Shown piece by piece: positions 10,415-19,221 of a stretch of DNA of 64,000 nt. Source of the DNA: Gracilimonas sp. (GTDB lineage Bacteria > Bacteroidota > Rhodothermia > Balneolales > Balneolaceae); NCBI RefSeq assembly GCF_014762685.1, contig NZ_JABURM010000005.1, forward strand, positions 1,116,001 through 1,180,000, in the 5' to 3' direction. The notes under the pieces were generated by a model, which did not search any database, was not told the DNA's origin, and saw only the letters and a list, made by a program, of their open reading frames with translations. The translations under genes and the position numbers were made by a program. Numbering within the stretch: the stretch's first letter is position 1; every line of letters starts with the position of its first letter.

Positions 10415-11419
10415 ATGGATCCCGTCACTCACGGACTTATAGGAGCTACAGCCTCGCAATCTTTTGCCAAAAAGGAAACGTTACGAGCTGCTGCTTTTAC
10501 GGGATTTGTCTCAGCCACACTTGCCGACCTTGATGTATTTCTTTTCAGTACTACTGATCCGCTATTGAATCTTGAGCTACATCGACAATTCACGCATTCC
10601 CTTATTTTTATTCCCATCGGAGCTCTTTTCGCGACTGCATTGATCTGGTGGTTTGTAAAAAAACATCTCACCTTAAAACAAACTTATTTTTTCAGTTTGG
10701 CCGGTTATGCCACCGCCGGAATGGCTGATTATTTAACCAGTTACGGTGTTCATTTACTTTGGCCGTTTGTGGATGAACGCTATTCACTCAACATCATCTC
10801 TGTTTTCGACCCACTCTTTACACTGGGAATCATTGTATGTACAGGAATAGCTTTTTGGAAAAGAGACAAACTTTTTAGCCGAATAGCTTTGGGTTGGGTT
10901 GTACTCTACCTGATCTTTGGGTTTAGCCAAAAACAGAAAGCAATCAACATTGCAGAGGAAATGGCAACACAAAACGACCAATCTATAGACCGGATAGACG
11001 TTAAGCCGACTATAGCCAATCAACTGGTTTGGAGTGTTCGGTATGAAAATCAGGATACTTTACATGCCTATGGAATTCGTTTATTCCCGTTTTCTGATCC
11101 CATCATTTATGAGGGTGAAACGGCGCCTCTCCTCGATTGGCGGAATGAATTTAACAGCTTTAATGGCACTATTTTATACAAGGACATCGAACGATTTTCG
11201 AAATTATCGAATGGCTTCCTCATCAAGCATCCCGGGCATGAAAACGTGATCGGAGACGCCCGCTATTCCATGCTGCCCACTACCCTTTCACCTTTATGGG
11301 GAATTGAAATTGATACCACCCGCCCCGATCAACATGTTGACTTCGGAACCTACCGCGATGCAAGTCCGGAAATCAGGCAGACTTTTATGGATATGTTGTT
11401 TGGCAGAAAGCTCCGCTGA
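10415..11419 (+). CDS. Membrane-bound metal-dependent hydrolase (DUF457/YdjM-like)
   Basis: 334-aa integral membrane protein. The N-terminus MDPVTHGLIGA with His6, followed by LADLDVF and HRQFTHS, is the histidine/aspartate signature of the YdjM/DUF457 group, annotated as putative membrane-bound metal-dependent hydrolases. About four or five hydrophobic segments cover residues 1-175; the remainder is a soluble domain of about 150 residues that I do not recognise. It starts 34 nt after the TonB receptor and may be in its transcript. No physiological role is established for the family. It ends 62 nt from the convergent rho gene. Confidence 0.72.
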   Translation: MDPVTHGLIGATASQSFAKKETLRAAAFTGFVSATLADLDVFLFSTTDPLLNLELHRQFTHSLIFIPIGALFATALIWWFVKKHLTLKQTYFFSLAGYATAGMADYLTSYGVHLLWPFVDERYSLNIISVFDPLFTLGIIVCTGIAFWKRDKLFSRIALGWVVLYLIFGFSQKQKAINIAEEMATQNDQSIDRIDVKPTIANQLVWSVRYENQDTLHAYGIRLFPFSDPIIYEGETAPLLDWRNEFNSFNGTILYKDIERFSKLSNGFLIKHPGHENVIGDARYSMLPTTLSPLWGIEIDTTRPDQHVDFGTYRDASPEIRQTFMDMLFGRKLR

Positions 11420-11481
11420 TTATTGCCCCAAAACTAAAACCAAGAACCGGGAACTGTTAATCGCTTTCTTATCACTGAATA

Positions 11482-13032
11482 CTACTTGTTCATTGAGATC
11501 AAAAACTCTTCGTTATTTTTCGTGCCTTTGATTTTATCCAGCAGGAAGTCCATGGCTTCATAAGGACTCATATTCGTCAGGTAACGTCGGAGTAGCACCA
11601 CTTTTTCACGCTCAGCTTCACTGACCAACAACTCTTCACGACGGGTTCCACTCCTGAATATATCAATAGCGGGATAAACCCTGCGTTCCGAAATACGACG
11701 ATCCAGGTAAATCTCCATATTACCCGTTCCCTTGAATTCTTCAAAAATCACGTCATCCATACGAGAGCCGGTATCAATCAAAGCGGTAGCGAGGATGGTA
11801 AGTGAGCCACCGTTTTCGATATTTCGGGCAGAACTGAATAATTGCCGTGGGGCTTTCAATGCTTCAGAATCAACCCCACCCGACATGGTACGGCCTTTAT
11901 TTGAAGCGACAATATTATAAGCTCGTGCCAGTCGCGTAATGGAATCCATCAGCATTATTACATCGTGGCCGCTTTCCACCAATCGCTTGGCTTTTTCAAA
12001 GACAATTTCAGCAAGGCCAATATGATTCTCAGGTTTTTCGTCAAAAGTAGAAGCCACCACTTCGGCTCCTTTCACGTTACGCTCCATTTCAGTTACTTCT
12101 TCCGGCCGTTCATCTATCAAAACAATCAAAATTTTTGTCTTTGGATGATTGGCAGAAATCGCATTTGCGATATTTCTCAAAATAGTAGTTTTACCGGTCT
12201 TGGGCTGAGCCACAATTAAACCACGCTGTCCTTTACCGACAGGCGCAAATAAATCAATAAGCCGGGTAGTGTGTTCCTTTGGTTCAAATTCCAAACGATA
12301 GCGCTCATCAGGGTGAACAGGCAACAAATCTTCAAAATCTTGCCGGTTATCCATATCATGAGGGATACGCCCGTTTACTCCTTCAATGCGGAGCAAAGCA
12401 AAATAACGTTCTCCAACTTTCGGAGGACGAATAACTCCAATTACACAATCTCCCTGCTTTAAGCGAAACCTTTTAATTTGAGAAGGCGAAACATAAATAT
12501 CATCCGGACTGGCTTTGTAATTGTAATTTACCGAGCGTAAAAATCCATAGCCATCCGGTAAAATCTCGAGGGTTCCTTCATTAAAAAGATAAGGGCCCAG
12601 ATCCGGCTCCAGCTCTTTAATACGCTCTTCAAGCGTATTAGCATCCGACTCAGGTAATTTATTATGCTCATGCCCCTTTCGCCGATTATTATTGTGCTTG
12701 TGCTGATGTTTTCTTTTCGAATCATCCTGTTTCTCATCTTTCTTTTTATATGAGACAATATGATCCTGTCCACCGTAATTCTTTAGTTCAGAATCCTTTT
12801 GGGTAGAATCATTTTTCTGATGATCTTCTTTGTTATCAGCGTCAACGGAGTTATCAGAGCCGGTTTCTTCTGCGGCTTTTTCACGTATTTGTTCAATTAA
12901 CTGAACTTTACGTACTCCTGTTACTCGTTTGATTCCAATAGATTTGGCTATGGTCTGTAATTCGTGAAGCTTTTTACCCTCTAAGGATTCCAACTCCCCG
13001 GCCGGGATTCCGGCGGTTTCATTATCTGACAT
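11482..13032 (-). CDS. rho: Transcription termination factor Rho
   Basis: Hexameric RNA-dependent ATPase that terminates transcription. 516 aa, longer than the 419 aa of E. coli Rho. Order: Rho N-terminal helical domain (about 12-52), an insert of about 75 residues (56-132) rich in Lys, Asp, Asn, Gln and His, then the cold-shock-like RNA-binding domain beginning at [19 protein letters not shown], then the RecA motor. The Walker A is AQPKTGKTT (275-283; Gln replaces the usual Pro at 276) and Walker B is [16 protein letters not shown]. The GVDSEAL Q-loop and the R-loop are present. The insert resembles the disordered inserts of Bacteroidota Rho in composition. Single gene, convergent with the DUF457 gene. 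Confidence 0.97.
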   Translation of the reverse strand: MSDNETAGIPAGELESLEGKKLHELQTIAKSIGIKRVTGVRKVQLIEQIREKAAEETGSDNSVDADNKEDHQKNDSTQKDSELKNYGGQDHIVSYKKKDEKQDDSKRKHQHKHNNNRRKGHEHNKLPESDANTLEERIKELEPDLGPYLFNEGTLEILPDGYGFLRSVNYNYKASPDDIYVSPSQIKRFRLKQGDCVIGVIRPPKVGERYFALLRIEGVNGRIPHDMDNRQDFEDLLPVHPDERYRLEFEPKEHTTRLIDLFAPVGKGQRGLIVAQPKTGKTTILRNIANAISANHPKTKILIVLIDERPEEVTEMERNVKGAEVVASTFDEKPENHIGLAEIVFEKAKRLVESGHDVIMLMDSITRLARAYNIVASNKGRTMSGGVDSEALKAPRQLFSSARNIENGGSLTILATALIDTGSRMDDVIFEEFKGTGNMEIYLDRRISERRVYPAIDIFRSGTRREELLVSEAEREKVVLLRRYLTNMSPYEAMDFLLDKIKGTKNNEEFLISMNK

Positions 13033-13153
13033 AAAATGTGGCTGTTATAAATATATGATTCTTACTGAATTTTGGGGTGAATATCGTGTCACCCTGTTTT
13101 GGCAACGATACTGGATATTCAATCAGGTAAGGATAAAATAGTCGATGGTTCTA

Positions 13154-14407
13154 TTATGATACGTTTGCTGTCCATCGCTTAACTATGGGATAAAAGTAAA
13201 AACTTCCCATAAAAATTACTAACTCTGTCTTTAATTCATTCAAAATATTTTCTTTTTGAGTTTCTTCCATTAGTTCAACGTCCAATGAGTCTTTTATATC
13301 ACTAAATTTAGCGGCTCTTTCCCCATCCTGTTCAACGAAATACGCTTTTTTAAAACCTTTGAAATATTCGAGCATATCTTCATTTAACTTGTCCTTCATT
13401 GCAGAAAATACCAATACCGTTTCTGAAATGGATTTAATAGCCTGCACAGCCTGGAGGGATGATTCCAAGGCCTGAGCATTATGAGAGCCGCTGAAAAACC
13501 ATTCATAATCCGAATGTATTTTTTCAAACCTTCCCGGTGCTCCCGTAAATTTTTCTATAGATAATATTCGTTGCGCTTCATTAATTGGGAATGAGCTTTT
13601 CAAAACATCAATTACCAACCATGAAGATACTACATTCCATTTATTTACAGCTTCTTTAAATAAAGTTTTGATTTGAACATCTCCATCTTTGAGCGTGACC
13701 GAACCATTATTCCATTCCGGTTTTAAATCAATAACAGCATAACATTTACTGTTTTTTTGCAGAGCAGTCGCTTCTAAAATTCTTTTGGAGACCCCGGTTA
13801 CATTTCCGATCACCAGCGGGGTATCGGGTTTAATAATGCCGGCTTTCTCGGCAGTTATTTCCTCTATGGTATCACCCAATATACTTTGATGGTCCATTCC
13901 AATGCTTGTTATCACGGAAACTTCAGGGCTGATGATATTGGTAGAATCCAGCCGCCCCCCTAATCCGGTCTCTATAATCGCTATATCTACTTTCTGATCA
14001 GCAAAATACCAAAAGGCAAGAGCGGTGCTTATCTCAAAATAGCTCAGTTTAATGTCATCCAGCAACGTTTCAGTTCTTTGAAAGAACCGCAGCAAATCCT
14101 GATCCGTAATTTCCCTCTGATTTACCCTTACCCTTTCATTATATCTGATCAAGTGCGGGGAGATGAACAAACCGGTGTTATAACCTGCATCTGAGTATAT
14201 TTTTTCCAATAAATGACAAGTGGTTCCTTTCCCGTTTGTCCCTGCAACATGAATCGCCGGATATTCTTTCTGAGGATTTCCAAGTGCTTCACAAAACTTG
14301 CTAATATTGTCCAGTGAGTAATTGACCGCTGAAACCCCTGCCTTTTGAAACAGCGGAATGGAATTCAGAAAAACCCATACATCATCAATGGAATTGAATC
14401 GGCTCAT
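13154..14407 (-). CDS. folC: Bifunctional dihydrofolate/folylpolyglutamate synthase
   Basis: Mur-ligase-family ATPase that adds glutamate to dihydropteroate and to folates. 417 aa. The P-loop HVAGTNGKGTTCHLL is at about 53-67, followed by GLFISPHL and the IIETGLGGRLDSTN motif typical of FolC. The C-terminal domain includes the SHNAQALESS segment with the ligase His. The start ATG overlaps the stop of the upstream aminotransferase gene by 4 nt, so translation is probably coupled. Placement with a PabC-like lyase fits folate synthesis. Assignment firm. Confidence 0.94.
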   Translation of the reverse strand: MSRFNSIDDVWVFLNSIPLFQKAGVSAVNYSLDNISKFCEALGNPQKEYPAIHVAGTNGKGTTCHLLEKIYSDAGYNTGLFISPHLIRYNERVRVNQREITDQDLLRFFQRTETLLDDIKLSYFEISTALAFWYFADQKVDIAIIETGLGGRLDSTNIISPEVSVITSIGMDHQSILGDTIEEITAEKAGIIKPDTPLVIGNVTGVSKRILEATALQKNSKCYAVIDLKPEWNNGSVTLKDGDVQIKTLFKEAVNKWNVVSSWLVIDVLKSSFPINEAQRILSIEKFTGAPGRFEKIHSDYEWFFSGSHNAQALESSLQAVQAIKSISETVLVFSAMKDKLNEDMLEYFKGFKKAYFVEQDGERAAKFSDIKDSLDVELMEETQKENILNELKTELVIFMGSFYFYPIVKRWTANVS

Positions 14408-15258
14408 GCTTTTAATTTCTGTACCTTATGCTGCTCAAAACCTTCTTTAATTTGCATCACCAATGGGTGATTTATCTCAAAAAGGATATCATCAAGCGAT
14501 AATACTTCCCTGATCTCTATTAGTGAATTAGTGCAAAATACGGCTTCCGCACCCTTGATGTGATCTGTTTCATATACCCCTTGCTGCACAGTAATACCTA
14601 ATGATTTTATGATATCGATAACCAAATTCCGGGTAACTCCCGGCAACAGGTCACATATTTCAGAAGGCGTGAAAACGTTACCGGATTGAATCCAAAATAT
14701 ATTGGAAGAAGTTGTCTCACTTATTTTTTCATCGATGGTGAGCATCAAGGAATCGTCACAGAGACGTTTACCAGCCTCCTGAGCCGCCTTAATGTAGTTG
14801 AGCCCGTTACTCAACTTATATTTGCGCTGAAGCGCTTCAGAGGGAATACAGCGTGTTTCCGCTAATGACAGATTTAGAGGTAAAGCATCAGGTTTGATTT
14901 CAGAAGCTTGAATCATCCAATTCATTTCATGCGAAGAGGTTTTATATCCCCTTTCCCCTTTTCTCCAGCACTGAATGCGCACCATACATTCTTTGTCTTT
15001 AAGGTCATTTTCATCTAAAACTTTTAAGACTTGTGCTTTCAGTTCACCGGAGGTAAAGGCCGGGTCTATTCCCAGGTAATTCAATCCGGCTGCAAGTCGG
15101 TTAAAATGTTCAACCCATTCTAAAAATTTCCCGGCATAACTGCGCATGGTCTCGAAGCAACCATCCCCATACATCAAGCCCCTGTCAAGAGGAGACACCG
15201 ATGCTTCATTTGCTTTCACTAATTCCCCACTTAGCACTATGAATAACGATTCACTCAT
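14404..15258 (-). CDS. pabC: Class IV aminotransferase, probably aminodeoxychorismate lyase
   Basis: 284-aa fold-type IV PLP enzyme. Motifs: GLMYGDGCFETMRSYAG at about 27-43, the likely PLP lysine Lys148 in QRKYKLSNGLNYI, and ETTSSNIFWI binding the PLP phosphate. The class also includes IlvE and D-amino-acid transaminase. I prefer aminodeoxychorismate lyase (PabC, making 4-aminobenzoate) because its stop overlaps the start of folC by 4 nt, a folate pairing. No pabA/pabB is in this window. The upstream thioredoxin-like gene also overlaps by 4 nt, making a tight three-gene unit. Confidence 0.75.
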   Translation of the reverse strand: MSESLFIVLSGELVKANEASVSPLDRGLMYGDGCFETMRSYAGKFLEWVEHFNRLAAGLNYLGIDPAFTSGELKAQVLKVLDENDLKDKECMVRIQCWRKGERGYKTSSHEMNWMIQASEIKPDALPLNLSLAETRCIPSEALQRKYKLSNGLNYIKAAQEAGKRLCDDSLMLTIDEKISETTSSNIFWIQSGNVFTPSEICDLLPGVTRNLVIDIIKSLGITVQQGVYETDHIKGAEAVFCTNSLIEIREVLSLDDILFEINHPLVMQIKEGFEQHKVQKLKA

Positions 15259-15779
15259 TCAAACCAAACCTTAAGTGAATCGTACCCAACTCCTTTTTCA
15301 TAGCCGATATTTGAGGTTAAAACCTTCGTATCTTCATCAAATAATATATAACTGGGGAATCCGGGTACTTTCAGGTAATTGAAAAAATGAGCTCCATCAG
15401 TATAAACAAACCCGGGGTATTCTTTCTCTTTAGCTAATGATTCTTCTGCATCTTTTACAAGTGCTGCTACTACCGCTAAGGAATCCTGTTCGTTTTGCAA
15501 AAGCTGAATTTCATCAAGCATGGTTCGCGACTTGTCCGACCAGCTGGCCCAAAACACCAACAGTGACTTTTGCCCTTTGTAATCAGCCATTTGTATAACT
15601 CCGTCATTTCCTATAACACGCATTTCCATGACGCTAAGCGAGTCGGATTCAGCAACATCTTCTACAAACCGCTGATGCTGTTTATTGGTAAAATTAAAAG
15701 AAGAGAACATAATGACCGCCATGGTAATTATAGCCACTACAACCATAAACGGTACAAACTGTTTTTGTTTGAGGCGCAT
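15255..15779 (-). CDS. Membrane-anchored thioredoxin-like protein lacking active-site cysteines
   Basis: 174 aa: one membrane segment (about 8-27), then a TlpA/thioredoxin-like domain outside the cytoplasm. The usual WCxxC motif appears as WASWSDKS: both redox cysteines are serines (Ser81, Ser84), while the flanking FWASW and the later VPGFPSYILFDED with the cis-proline are kept. So the fold looks intact but it cannot perform thiol-disulfide exchange at the normal site. A binding or scaffold role is an inference. First gene of the three-gene unit with pabC-like and folC; overlap with the next gene is 4 nt. Confidence 0.8.
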   Translation of the reverse strand: MRLKQKQFVPFMVVVAIITMAVIMFSSFNFTNKQHQRFVEDVAESDSLSVMEMRVIGNDGVIQMADYKGQKSLLVFWASWSDKSRTMLDEIQLLQNEQDSLAVVAALVKDAEESLAKEKEYPGFVYTDGAHFFNYLKVPGFPSYILFDEDTKVLTSNIGYEKGVGYDSLKVWFE

Positions 15780-15806
15780 ATTTTTTTGCTAAAGATAGAG
15801 AAGATT

Positions 15807-17588
15807 CTACTTTAAAATGAATCCGGAAATGGGACCGACTTTGACTTCGGAAGAGTACATTATTTCTCCGGAAAGCATGTTTTGAACCGATTCACTTCCA
15901 CTCCATTCGGTTAAATCTATTACTTGCTCTTTTTCGGATCTGTTCAGCACAACCCAGATCGTTTCATCCCCGTAATCCCGTTGAAAAAGAACGAGTTTTT
16001 GTTCTTCATTGTGAGATAGTATCCGAGCATTCCCTTTCTTGAGTGCAGCTTCACTATTTCTGAGCTGTGCTAATTTTTGATAGTAGCTGAACAGATTCTT
16101 GTCAAAATTATTGTCATCAACAGGGCGGTCTTTGCCAAACGGATGACGGGATTCAGGTTCATATTCTAAATCTTTCCACACCATTGGTTTACGATCATCG
16201 GGATCATCCGCGCCCCACAAGCCGGATTCTGTTCCATAATAAATCATGGGCGCCCCCTTCCAGGTGAACTGGAATAAAGCTACCAACCTTTGAATTTGAC
16301 GTTCTTCCTCATTTGGCTTTCGTACCTTGAATCCATCCCTGGGATGACTTTCACCTTCATATTCAATTCCCCGGTTTACGGTAAATGACGCCAGTCGTGC
16401 CGTATCGTGGCTATCCATCAAGTTTTGTAAAACGTGCCCGGCACCATCCGGATAATCCTCTTCAATCTGTTCTAATCTATTTACAAATTCTTCGGTATCA
16501 ATTTTATCATCGATTAAAAAATCCTTGGCCGCGTAGGCAAACCGATAGTTCATAACAGAAGTAAACAGTTCTCCCGAAATAAATTCTTTTGCCTTATCAG
16601 TCCATATCTCGGCTACGGTTATTGCATCGGGATTGATCTCACGAACTAACGAATGCCATTCTTTCCAGAACCCCTGACCGACTTCCTCAGCCACATCCAA
16701 CCTCCATCCATCAATACCATCCGAAGGGTCTCCGTCTCCATTTGGGTCCATCCATCTTTTGGTAACCGCAAATATGTGTTCCCGAACAGGCTCTATGAGG
16801 TTCTCATCCCTTTCCTGAAACACCGGCAGCCCTTTAAAGCCCCACCAGCCTTCATAATCAAACTCATTGGTATCCGGTGTAGCTGGGTCATCAAAAGCAT
16901 TGACGATATACCAATCTTTGTAAGCCGATTCCTCCTGATTTCTTATCAAATCCTGAAAAGCCCAAAATTCGGTTCCTGTATGATTCCACACCCCATCAAT
17001 AACAATTTTCAAGTCCCGTTGATGCGCTTCTTTAATCAATTTCAAAAAAAGTGAATCAGCTGAAGTCCATTTCCAGATAGCGGGATCTCCCGGGTCTTCT
17101 GTCCCGAACTGTTCCACATCTGCTTCAGGGTCAGGGCCAAAATTACGATCGATGTGGTGATAGTAGGAAGCATCGTATTTATGCATCGATTGGGCATCAA
17201 AGACCGGGTTCAAGTAAATAGCCCCCACTCCTAATTCTTTCAGGTAATCCAGTTTGTCAATCACTCCCTGTAAATCCCCTCCATATCGACGTTCCCTGAC
17301 AATGGCATAAAAATCATCCGTGTGATTGATCTCCCAATGGTCACGCTTATACCAATCCTGAGTCCACTCAGTCGGGTGCCAGCCTTTAGGCCCTCTTGCC
17401 CTTTCCCGGTCAGGCTGATTACCCGGATCTCCATCCCGAAAACGTTCCGGAAAGATCTGGTACCAAACTATGCCCTTAGCCCAGTCAGGAGCAGCATATT
17501 TATTTTTTCCGGCTTCACCTTTTTCTGTACATGAGATGAAGGCCGAAAAGAAAAACAATGAACCGATTATAACCAGCAAGTGTTTCAT
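15807..17588 (-). CDS. GH13 alpha-amylase/neopullulanase-like lipoprotein
   Basis: 593-aa glycoside hydrolase family 13 enzyme. A lipoprotein signal ends at Cys20 (FISC). The TIM barrel starts at WYQIFPERF, common in cyclomaltodextrinase and neopullulanase relatives. Catalytic residues are all present: Asp298 in DGIDGWRLDV (nucleophile), Glu327 in ITVAEIW (acid/base) and Asp395 in MDSHDTAR. An acidic loop DPNGDGDPSDG just before the nucleophile may bind calcium. The C-terminal beta domain is about 510-593. Likely splits maltodextrins in the periplasm or at the outer membrane. Nearest the thioredoxin-like gene but belongs functionally to the starch locus upstream; the MFS gene ends 20 nt before its start. 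Confidence 0.9.
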   Translation of the reverse strand: MKHLLVIIGSLFFFSAFISCTEKGEAGKNKYAAPDWAKGIVWYQIFPERFRDGDPGNQPDRERARGPKGWHPTEWTQDWYKRDHWEINHTDDFYAIVRERRYGGDLQGVIDKLDYLKELGVGAIYLNPVFDAQSMHKYDASYYHHIDRNFGPDPEADVEQFGTEDPGDPAIWKWTSADSLFLKLIKEAHQRDLKIVIDGVWNHTGTEFWAFQDLIRNQEESAYKDWYIVNAFDDPATPDTNEFDYEGWWGFKGLPVFQERDENLIEPVREHIFAVTKRWMDPNGDGDPSDGIDGWRLDVAEEVGQGFWKEWHSLVREINPDAITVAEIWTDKAKEFISGELFTSVMNYRFAYAAKDFLIDDKIDTEEFVNRLEQIEEDYPDGAGHVLQNLMDSHDTARLASFTVNRGIEYEGESHPRDGFKVRKPNEEERQIQRLVALFQFTWKGAPMIYYGTESGLWGADDPDDRKPMVWKDLEYEPESRHPFGKDRPVDDNNFDKNLFSYYQKLAQLRNSEAALKKGNARILSHNEEQKLVLFQRDYGDETIWVVLNRSEKEQVIDLTEWSGSESVQNMLSGEIMYSSEVKVGPISGFILK

Positions 17589-17608
17589 TATCAGGGGTTA
17601 TTTAAATA

Positions 17609-19138
17609 CTAAACCTTCTCATCCACATCATCTACAAAATACATGGTACCGGCAGCAATGATCATTACAGCACCTCCCAAAACAAGGGCGTAAACTGCTT
17701 CCCCACCAAAATACGTTCTGGTGATGAAGCCAAGAACTGTTGCTGCTAATAATTGCGGCAATACGATAAAGAAATTAAAGATCCCCATATACAGTCCCAT
17801 TTTTTCTGAAGGAATCGAGCCTGCCAGGATAGCATAAGGCATAGCTAAGATAGAAGCCCACGCTATTCCTACTCCGATCATTGAAACAATTAGCATCATC
17901 GGGTTTGATATAAAATAGATCATTATCAATCCAAGCCCACCTAAGATCAATGATAAGGCATGTACCCATTTACGACTGAGAATCTTTGCCATTGGAGCTA
18001 ACCCAAACGCGACAAGAGCAGCAACCCCATTATACACTCCAAACATTACTCCAACCCAGTCGGCTCCCTGGTTGTACAAAACAGATGTGGTATCACTGGT
18101 ACCGTAAATATGAGCCGTAACACCCGATGTAGTATAGATCCACATGGCAAATAAGGCAAACCATGAGAAGAATTGAACCAAAGCGAGCTGTTTCATGGTT
18201 TTGGGCATGTGAATAAAATCGTGCATCACCACAACCAAGCCCTGTTCGGTATTACCTGACTTCTGCAAGAAACCGGCAACCAACATAATAATACCAACAA
18301 CTGACAGACCGCCGGTAGCCACATACAACTCTTTCTCTAATGCAAAATTATATGTCAGGTATGTTGTAATGATTCCAACAATGGTAAAAATAATCCCAAG
18401 ACTGATTTTGTTCTGCCCTTCGCCGGCTTCTATTGGCACGTCACGAAGCACATTTTTATCATCAATTTCATCTTTTTCAGCTTCCTCAAAGGCTTTAAGC
18501 TGTTCGGGAGAATATTCTTTGGTTCGAAATACGGTCCATGCTACGGCTCCCATAAAAGCTACTGCTCCCAAATAAAACGACCATTTTACAGAAGGCGGGA
18601 TAACACCGGGTGCAGCTGTATTTGCTACTCCAAACCAATTTGTCAGAACCCAGGGAAGTGCAGAAGCAACCACCGCTCCGGTTCCAATGAAAAAGCTCTG
18701 CATGGCAAACCCTTTAGTACGTTGCTCGGAAGGCAGCATGTCGCCAACAAATGCGCGAAAAGGCTCCATGGAAACATTAATGGAAGCATCCATGATCCAA
18801 AGCATACCGGCTGCAACCCAAAGTGCCGGAGAATTTGGCATAAACACCAGCGCTATGGAAGCCGCAATAGCACCAAACAGAAAATATGGCCTTCTTCTGC
18901 CCAAACGGGTCCAGGTACGATCACTGAAATATCCGATAATAGGCTGAACCACCAACCCGGTCAGCGGAGCTGCAATCCATAGGATGGGGATGTCATCAAC
19001 ACTTGCTCCAAGGGTTTCAAAGATTCGGCTTACGTTGGCATTTTGCAGGGCAAAGCCAAACTGGATGCCGAGGAATCCGAAGCTCATATTCCATATTTCC
19101 CAAAAGCTCAGACGTGGTCGTTTAGTTAATTTTTCCAT
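17609..19138 (-). CDS. MFS sugar transporter, SLC45/GPH-like (probable maltodextrin carrier)
   Basis: 509 aa with about twelve membrane segments. The N-half carries the MFS-type loop SDRTWTRLGRRRPYF after the second segment, and EPFRAFVGDMLPSEQRTKG, patterns seen in sucrose/maltose carriers of the SLC45/GPH kind. The centre holds a charged cytoplasmic loop (about 210-240: EYSPEQLKAFEEAEKDEID). Lying between two GH13 genes, it most likely imports maltose or short maltodextrins made by them across the inner membrane with a proton. Substrate is inferred from context only. Confidence 0.82.
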   Translation of the reverse strand: MEKLTKRPRLSFWEIWNMSFGFLGIQFGFALQNANVSRIFETLGASVDDIPILWIAAPLTGLVVQPIIGYFSDRTWTRLGRRRPYFLFGAIAASIALVFMPNSPALWVAAGMLWIMDASINVSMEPFRAFVGDMLPSEQRTKGFAMQSFFIGTGAVVASALPWVLTNWFGVANTAAPGVIPPSVKWSFYLGAVAFMGAVAWTVFRTKEYSPEQLKAFEEAEKDEIDDKNVLRDVPIEAGEGQNKISLGIIFTIVGIITTYLTYNFALEKELYVATGGLSVVGIIMLVAGFLQKSGNTEQGLVVVMHDFIHMPKTMKQLALVQFFSWFALFAMWIYTTSGVTAHIYGTSDTTSVLYNQGADWVGVMFGVYNGVAALVAFGLAPMAKILSRKWVHALSLILGGLGLIMIYFISNPMMLIVSMIGVGIAWASILAMPYAILAGSIPSEKMGLYMGIFNFFIVLPQLLAATVLGFITRTYFGGEAVYALVLGGAVMIIAAGTMYFVDDVDEKV

Positions 19139-19160
19139 GGTTATTTTTCTTGAACCGCGA

Positions 19161-19206
19161 GGACGCTAAGAGCCTAAGAATAATTTTCTTTAGGATCTTT
19201 GCGTTC
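19161..19206. repeat. Imperfect inverted repeat between MFS and GH13 genes
   Basis: In the 83-nt gap the left arm 19161-19180 (GGACGCTAAGAGCCTAAGAA) pairs, with a few mismatches, with 19185-19206. It can form a long hairpin with a loop of about 4 nt. Arms resemble the common dispersed 'accgc-aag-gacgc-aag' intergenic type. There is no clear T-tract, so I do not call a terminator; it could still tune expression of the downstream MFS gene by pausing or mRNA protection. Confidence 0.55.
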
Positions 19207-19221
19207 GTTGCAGATAGTTAA

